DNA of 64,000 nt from Glycine soja (lineage: Eukaryota; Streptophyta; Magnoliopsida; Fabales; Fabaceae). The position numbers were made by a program, and so were the translations under genes. This document shows, piece after piece, positions 58,878-64,000 of this stretch. The stretch is taken from assembly GCF_004193775.1 (NCBI RefSeq), contig NC_041019.1:32057280-32121279 (forward strand), written 5' to 3'. Position 1 is the stretch's first letter; the number at the start of each line of letters is the position of its first letter. The notes below the pieces were generated by a model that worked only from the letters and a program-made list of their open reading frames with translations, was not told the origin of the DNA and ran no database searches.

Positions 58878-60054
58878 AGAATCTTTGGTCCCTACTATAT
58901 ACTGTCTTCTTTCCGTGTTTAAATTGGATAAAGCTTGTATTTTTCTCATAGATTGGACATGCGTGATGTCCTTTGACACTATATCCAGTCAAATTTTCAT
59001 ATGTTGAAAAGTGATTAATGGTACAAAAAACAATAGTACGCAACTTGAAGGTCTACTGTAGATTCTTATCCCACACATCAACCCCATCTTCCAACAATTT
59101 TTTCAAGTCTTCGATTAACGAACTTAGATACACATCAAAATCATTCCTTGGCTACCTTAGACCCGCAATCCTCATACAAAGCAATATGTACTTTCGCTTG
59201 ATGCATAACCAATGAGGAGGGTTGTAAATCATCAGCAAAGCAGGCCATGAATTATGGTTAGTGCTTAAGTTATCAAAAGGATTCATTCCATCTGAAGCAA
59301 GATCAAGCCTAAGGTTTCTTGGGTCGTTTGCAAAATCTGGATAGAAACGATCAATTGTCTTCCATTGTGGAGAATCAGTTGATTGTCGAAGCAGTCCATC
59401 AGTTTTCTACCATTTGCATGCCACGTAAGGTTTTTTGTGTCATGCACATTAGCAAACAATCGCTTAAATTGTGGTATTACTAGAAGATACCAGCACCTTT
59501 GTTGGACAACTGTTGTTTGTTGTTGCATCATCACTGCATTCGTCTTCTTTCTCTTTGTATCGTGATGCCCCTCATGTAGGGCACTTACGCATTTCTGCAT
59601 AATGATTTCTGTACAAAATGCAATCATTAGGGCATGCATGGATTTTTTGGTACTCCATTCCCACTGGACATAAAATCTTCTTAGAATCATTTTTTATTTT
59701 CTTATACAAAGGTGCATGTGCTTGCTGAAAACCGTCTTGCCCAAGGTCGCGAATCATGTCTTCTATACGATGTCCAATGTCTTCATGAAGAGGCTTAGTT
59801 TGAGGGACAATTGGCATGTATGGCAATTCACCATGCCATATCCATTTTGTGTAAGAAGGAATGATCCCATCACATATAAGATGTGATCTTATGTCATTTA
59901 TCGTTTGGCGTCTCCCATTCCCACATTTAACACAGGGATAGAAAAATTTCCCATGCAAAGAAGTTGCATTGCATTCTATAAATACCAGGAATTGTTCAAC
60001 CCCACTGTCATACTCATCACTAATGTGTGATGCTTTTATCTAACTTTGATCCAT
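58878..60054 (-). pseudogene. CACTA (En/Spm) TNP2-type transposase remnant
   Basis: Read on the minus strand from ATG 60054 (MDQS, then a TAG where relatives have Trp). It contains the N-terminal transposase-associated domain (FYPCVKCGNGRR, SHLICDGIIPSYTKWIWHGEL) and then KKILCPVGMEYQKIHACP. The segment around QFKRLFANVHDTKNLTWHANG follows, then NPPHWLCIKRKY and GYSVKGHHACPI, ending near 58880 at the start of the catalytic part. Frameshifts near 59600 and 59300, stops at about 59155 and 59050 and internal deletions show that it is dead. TNP2 binds the ends and cuts the DNA of CACTA elements. Confidence 0.85.
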
Positions 60055-60147
60055 GTTTCTCCTTTGCTGTGACACTTAATGAAGTTATCCGGCATGCACA
60101 AAAATCTCATTTTTTTCATTAAAGGTATGGCCCTATCCCATTCAAGA

Positions 60148-60388
60148 CGACATTTTTTATAGTATCTTCATACGTAAAGGGTAATTGTCTTTTGTTAAAT
60201 TTGACGAAATTTTGACAGCATTTTGCATTGGTCTCCAAGTACACGAGATGAAAATGATGACATGTCATCATCCAACACACTCAAATATGCACTCGGAGAA
60301 CAAAGTGAAATGCACTATACCAAAATATCGTCAAATTTAAGAAAAGTCAATTATCCTATACGTATGAATCTATAAAAAATTAGTTTTC
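60148..60388. repeat. Long imperfect inverted repeat upstream of the TNP2 remnant
   Basis: Arms of about 60 bp (60150-60213 and 60327-60385) pair with few mismatches; key matches are TTTTTTATAG/CTATAAAAAA, CATACGTA on both sides and AAATTTGACGA/TCGTCAAATTT. The loop is about 110 bp. A second small dyad follows at 60412-60470 (GATTGAATACA/TGTATTCAATC). Confidence 0.65.
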
Positions 60389-61411
60389 CTAAACTGTCCA
60401 AACGAACAATTCAAGATTGAATACATTGATTAATGCAAACTATTCATATTAATTGTTGTATTCAATCTCAAACGATAAACTAAGGTTCACTCGCAATGCA
60501 CATAAATGGTTATATAAAACAATAGTCATATATCAACAAGCATATAATAACCACAGGAGTGGGACAAACAAATACATACCTCGAAAAATGATCATTAACA
60601 AAATCAAGGAGTGGGAAGACGGCAGTTCTATGGTTTGCACAACTATGGACTCAAGTATACTGATTGTAAAAAAACACTTAACTTCGTTAGTTTGAGTCAA
60701 AAACTTGTACCTACTACCAAAACCATTTGCTAAAGATTGAATAGTAAATGAGGCAGAGAAATTGAAACACTATTGTTTTCTTTTTAATTGGTTAAGGATG
60801 ACCAAAAATAGTGACAAAAATATAACCAAAAAGTAAACAAAACAACAAGCTATTGATGACATGTGCCTTTCAGTTTGTACCCTGTACTTTAAAGCTGAAA
60901 GTGACTAACTTTTGCTTAACTTTACAAAACAACAATGGACTTGTGCCTTTCAGTTTTATTTTCCATTTAGAAATTGATTTGTTTATAATTTTCAAAAATA
61001 TTCTACAAGTTGGACTGTGAGGAAAATTGGGATCTGAGTTCATGAATTCAAGAGTTGGTGGCTTTGTTCATAAAAAAAAAATGTAGGTTGACATTGTGTT
61101 TTAAAGAAAGTGAACAATTTATGTATAATCAGTGCTTACATGAACTGTTTATTTAACATGGGTGGTTACATGAATAAAAAAATGTAAATTTTAAAGGGTA
61201 AAATAGTCATTGTAAAAATGAAAACCAAAGGGTAGTTACCAGGATCATTTCAATTTTGAAAAATTTCTTTTAACCAAATGGAATATTAGTCAGTCTTATT
61301 TTATAATAGTCAATGCCATAAAGCTTGAAAATTAATTACATTCAACATTTTCATAAATTGCACATTCATTTTCTTAAAATTGTAGATAATTTTTTATTGA
61401 GAGTGAAAACA
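60389..61411. other. AT-rich stretch, no recognised gene
   Basis: The 80-codon frame at 60453 has no known similarity. Apart from the small dyad mentioned for the preceding entry, nothing is seen. Confidence 0.4.
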
Positions 61412-61640
61412 CACTACTGCAAAACAGACATTTAACGACGGTTAATAGAAATTTTTACATCAAACGTCATTAAAAGTTGAGACTTTTAATGATGGTTATA
61501 AAGTAACCGTCGTAGAAAAGCCAAACTTTCTAAGACGATTGTTAGCAAAAGAATCGTCTTAGAAAGTATAATTTCTAAGACAGTTCTTACCTAGGACCAT
61601 CTTAGAAAGTACCCTTTCTAAGACGTGCTTTAGGTTTGGC
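61412..61640 (+). mobile_element. CACTA-type left terminus with subterminal repeats
   Basis: CACTACTGCAAAAC (61412-61425) looks like a CACTA inverted-repeat end. It is followed by inverted and direct copies of TTCTAAGACG / CGTCTTAGAAAG (61525-61625) and ACGACGGTTA/TAACCGTCGT (61436-61515), the usual subterminal arrangement. The matching right end would be at or just beyond 64000. Confidence 0.6.
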
Positions 61641-62202
61641 TATGATGATCACACGTGACTTACTCCTAGAGTAATAATTTAATCTTCTGCATGTGTCTGT
61701 GTAATTTATTATTACTGTTAAACTAAAAGCATGTGTTTTATGTAAAAGCATAGAGAATAAAAACATTGAATTCTTATAGAGACTAAAATTGAATTGAGAT
61801 ATTTCAAGAAATCAAAAAGTATATTTGACCGTAAGGTAGATTTAAGGTACCTATATTCATGGCTGGTGGAAGTGGATATTGAAGTAGGAGCACAAACTGA
61901 TACAAGGCATTTGAATGCACCAAACTCAAGTACATAGCACCTTTCACAACTGCAATACCCAAAATTTTCTAATTAATAACAACAAATAGTAGTATGCACA
62001 ATTGACATTATTAGAAGTACTCAAAAGTTCTGTGGGCAATCCCACCTAATGATCCCTTAAGATTTTTAGTGTCAGAGATAAAAAAAGTTTCATGGTTCAA
62101 AATAGACCTGCTAGTTGTACATTTGTGTGTTTGTATGCACAAGGAGTTAATTAAGCCAATTTTTTAAAACTCATACTCATCTTTAAATTCAAACAAATTC
62201 AG

Positions 62203-62239
<37 letters not shown>

Positions 62240-62506
62240 CAAGGTTCCAAGGAACATCACAGTAGAGAACATGGGCCCCAAAAGATCAAATAAATCTTGC
62301 TGTTTTTGGCTGTCAACCAAATTAGTTCAGAAAAATAATTAATTAGTAGTCAATATTAATTAACTTGAAAAAGTTTACATGAAATTTAAATGTGAAAGAT
62401 CATAATTAAGAATACCAAACACATAGTCATGAGAGCAAATTAATCCATCTTTGGTTTCAATATTATTGACAAATAGAACGGATATGTAAACTATTAAATA
62501 ACTTAC
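61641..62506. other. AT-rich stretch with an (AT)n run
   Basis: No coding signal. An (AT)16 microsatellite is at 62205-62236. Confidence 0.5.
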
Positions 62507-62637
62507 ATATTTTCTGCTTTTCTCCAGAAAATTAGACCAAACATTACACCATAGGCTAATGTGAAGAAGAATCGAATTCCATTATATGGAGGATTTCTCC
62601 AATATGACCAATATTGCTTCCAAAGACAATACTTTTA
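62507..62637 (-). pseudogene. ABCG/PDR transporter fragment, membrane-domain exon
   Basis: On the minus strand, [20 protein letters not shown] and then [19 protein letters not shown] match the start of the second transmembrane domain of full-size ABCG (PDR) transporters. It ends at a correct splice donor GTAAGT (62506-62501). No following exon is found. Full-size proteins have about 1400 residues; only scattered exons are here. Confidence 0.75.
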
Positions 62638-62778
62638 TGTTTCCATATTATACATTATTTGGTATAATCATGTAGCCCATTGAAGTTTCATAATTTTTTT
62701 TCTAAAAGTTTAGATACTTTATGATACATATTGGTGAAGTATTTAAGAGTATTGGTATCAGAATACCTTAAGTAAATT

Positions 62779-63021
62779 AAAGTATTGATTTATCATAAAT
62801 TGTGCAACACACATAGAAGCAGTTGTAGCATCAAGGCCAGATGTTGGTTCATCAATGAAAATGATTGAAGGGTTGGCAACCAATTCTACAGCAATAGTAA
62901 GCCTTTTCCTTTGTTCCGTTGATAGACCATCTATGCCTTGAAGACCCACAAGTGCATCTTTGATTGGTTTAAGCTCAACCCATTCCATAACTTCTTCAAC
63001 AAACATATGCACCCCAAACAA
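62779..63021 (-). pseudogene. ABCG/PDR transporter fragment, second nucleotide-binding domain
   Basis: [20 protein letters not shown] leads into the ABC signature region [20 protein letters not shown] and a Walker B segment [14 protein letters not shown], diagnostic of the second ATP-binding domain of ABCG/PDR pumps. Similarity ends after GLDA(T), and no Walker A or H-loop is present. It is in the same strand and order as the membrane-domain exon, so both come from one source gene with much deleted between them. Confidence 0.8.
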
Positions 63022-63351
63022 AAATGAAATAAAGGCATTGATCGAGTTCGATTAGGATATACTATATAACTTTACATGACTCCAAGTGAAAAATCAAAAT
63101 ATTGCATCCTTGTGAATTCAAACTCAAAGTGGTAGTTTAGAATTCATTCCTTCTTATCTTATTATTTAGACTTAAATATATTTTTTTCTTGAAAAATTAT
63201 TGAATTTTATATTTGTTCTTTATAATTTTTTTCTTGACTTTTGTTTCCTAAAAAATGTCAAAAACCATTCAAAAATTCATACCCTACACCAGATTTTAGA
63301 AATTCAATTCACCCTCTACATAAAGCTTTTTTTTTAAAGGCAAATATTAGG

Positions 63352-63446
63352 GACCGTGGTTCTTGAGGTATTGACCGAAGGTGTTCCAGTCATGGCGCTT
63401 CTGGTTCTCGTAGCGGCTGCTGCTGGTGATGGAGGTGGAAGCACAA
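63352..63446 (-). pseudogene. ALOG (LSH-type) domain fragment
   Basis: The minus strand reads [20 protein letters not shown] followed by KNH, the start of the ALOG domain of LIGHT-DEPENDENT SHORT HYPOCOTYLS proteins, with one substitution (His for Arg after QKR). It breaks off after about 30 codons at both edges. The source gene is a plant nuclear developmental regulator; this piece is not functional. Confidence 0.75.
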
Positions 63447-63471
63447 GCTACCCTATTAGCCTATTTACATT

Positions 63472-63651
63472 GCTTCTGATTACGCCGTCACCTGCGCCTC
63501 CTTCCGCTCCGACGCCATTCTCCTCGCCGCCTCCGACCTCTCTGACCTCATCTAGGTCTTCAACGTCAAGTCCTACACCGCCCTTCGCCGCCTCAAGTCC
63601 CACTCTTGCCTCGTCTGCTTCGTTCACTTCCCACGCCTCGACAAGCTCCAT
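63472..63651 (+). pseudogene. UTP15-like WD40 protein fragment
   Basis: Sixty GC-rich codons (VTCASFRSDAILLAASDLSD, VFNVKSYTALRRLKSHS, FVHFPRLDKLH) with one in-frame TAG at 63553-63555. They resemble the WD40 region of the nucleolar U3 processome subunit UTP15 (SWA1 in Arabidopsis). The high GC and codon bias contrast with the surrounding AT-rich DNA. It is fused directly to the following segment. Confidence 0.6.
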
Positions 63652-63720
63652 GGGTCTTTCAAGATCTTGAGGAAGATTGGCCAAGTGGCTTATCAACTTG
63701 AGCTACCTCCCTCTGGTGAA
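63652..63720 (+). pseudogene. Gypsy integrase C-terminal fragment
   Basis: GSFKILRKIGQVAYQLELPP, in frame with the UTP15-like piece, resembles the GPF/Y module at the C-terminus of chromovirus-type integrases. Too short for a firm call. Confidence 0.5.
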
Positions 63721-63794
63721 GAGAGAAACGACGTTGGTTTGCATTAGAACTTTAGGGTTTTAATTTGCAAAACTCAGGAAGAGTATTAAATAAG

Positions 63795-64000
63795 GTTAGG
63801 TCTGAGAGAGGCTCGTGGTACGCATTTCCTTTCGCATTCTACGTCGATTTTCCAAGAACCGATGTCGTAATGAATTTTCAAAGATGGGTTTATCAACACC
63901 GTCTTTAAAATTTTCTAATTATTTACAAAAATGTCATTGCTTTACTTACGACATCGATTTTTATACAACCATTGTAAAATCTGCGTCGTAGTAAAGCGCT
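63795..64000. repeat. CACTA-type right subterminal repeats
   Basis: Direct and inverted copies of CTACGTCGATTTT, CCGATGTCGTAA, TTACGACATCGATTTTT and CTGCGTCGTAGTAAAGC continue to the edge of the window. They look like the inner side of a right CACTA terminus. Confidence 0.5.

Overview
This window is plant nuclear DNA. It is very probably from a legume of the soybean group and from repeat-rich (pericentromeric-type) chromatin. The evidence is nested Ty3/gypsy elements of the Athila and Tat/Ogre lineages, a Ty1/copia element, an Au-type SINE, a CACTA (En/Spm) transposase remnant, a plastid psaB fragment and plant-type gene fragments (ABCG/PDR, ALOG/LSH, UTP15-like). I see no intact host gene; almost every base up to about 55.5 kb belongs to a transposable element.

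Layout. 1-20830: element E, a minus-strand, non-autonomous Athila-like element (gag, protease and a 3' env-position ORF, but no RT, RNase H or integrase). Its 3' LTR runs off the left edge. It is split by solo LTR F (1309-2414, 5-bp target duplication ACAAC) and by A, a complete plus-strand Athila-lineage element (9376-19273, duplication CTTGC) whose 3' LTR carries an Au SINE. 20831-21190: unassigned. 21191-50299: a decayed minus-strand copia element, cut open by a stack of insertions. Inside it are solo LTR 1 (22284-23885) and solo LTR 2 (23933-48601). Inside LTR 2 is solo LTR D (24534-47448), and inside D is C, a 21.1-kb Tat/Ogre-type element (26043-47149). At each level a 5-bp duplication (exact or with one mismatch) is visible. 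50336-55498: G, a plus-strand relative of A truncated at both ends. 55499-58260: AT-rich, nothing recognised. 58260-60400: CACTA repeats, TNP2-type transposase remnant and a long inverted repeat. 61412 to the right edge: a CACTA-like terminus, then a cluster of unrelated gene fragments, then a second set of terminal-type repeats, suggesting a gene-capturing CACTA element that continues past the window.

How the parts work. C has the full Ogre-type plan: LTR, tRNA-Arg primer site, ORF1 (N-terminal domain plus coiled coil), gag, protease with a G-patch, a 181-bp intron whose removal restores the frame into RT, RNase H, a second RNase H-like domain and integrase, then a sense 3' ORF, a 131-bp tandem array and the 3' LTR. 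Its ORFs are broken only by isolated in-frame stops, nearly all explainable by C-to-T or G-to-A changes, as expected for a methylated, silenced copy. A and G share the Athila gag-protease-pol order and tRNA-Asp primer sites; both have many breaks.

The most unusual signal is in the LTRs. Three unrelated LTR families carry short dyad motifs in pairs at near-integral helical spacing: TAATCGATTA pairs at 21 bp, GCTTAGC pairs mostly at 18-21 bp, and CGTRA pairs at 10 bp repeated about every 50 bp. The TAATCGATTA family also carries, downstream of its TATA box, two arrays of small hairpins in which the loop is constant and the stem sequence changes while staying paired.
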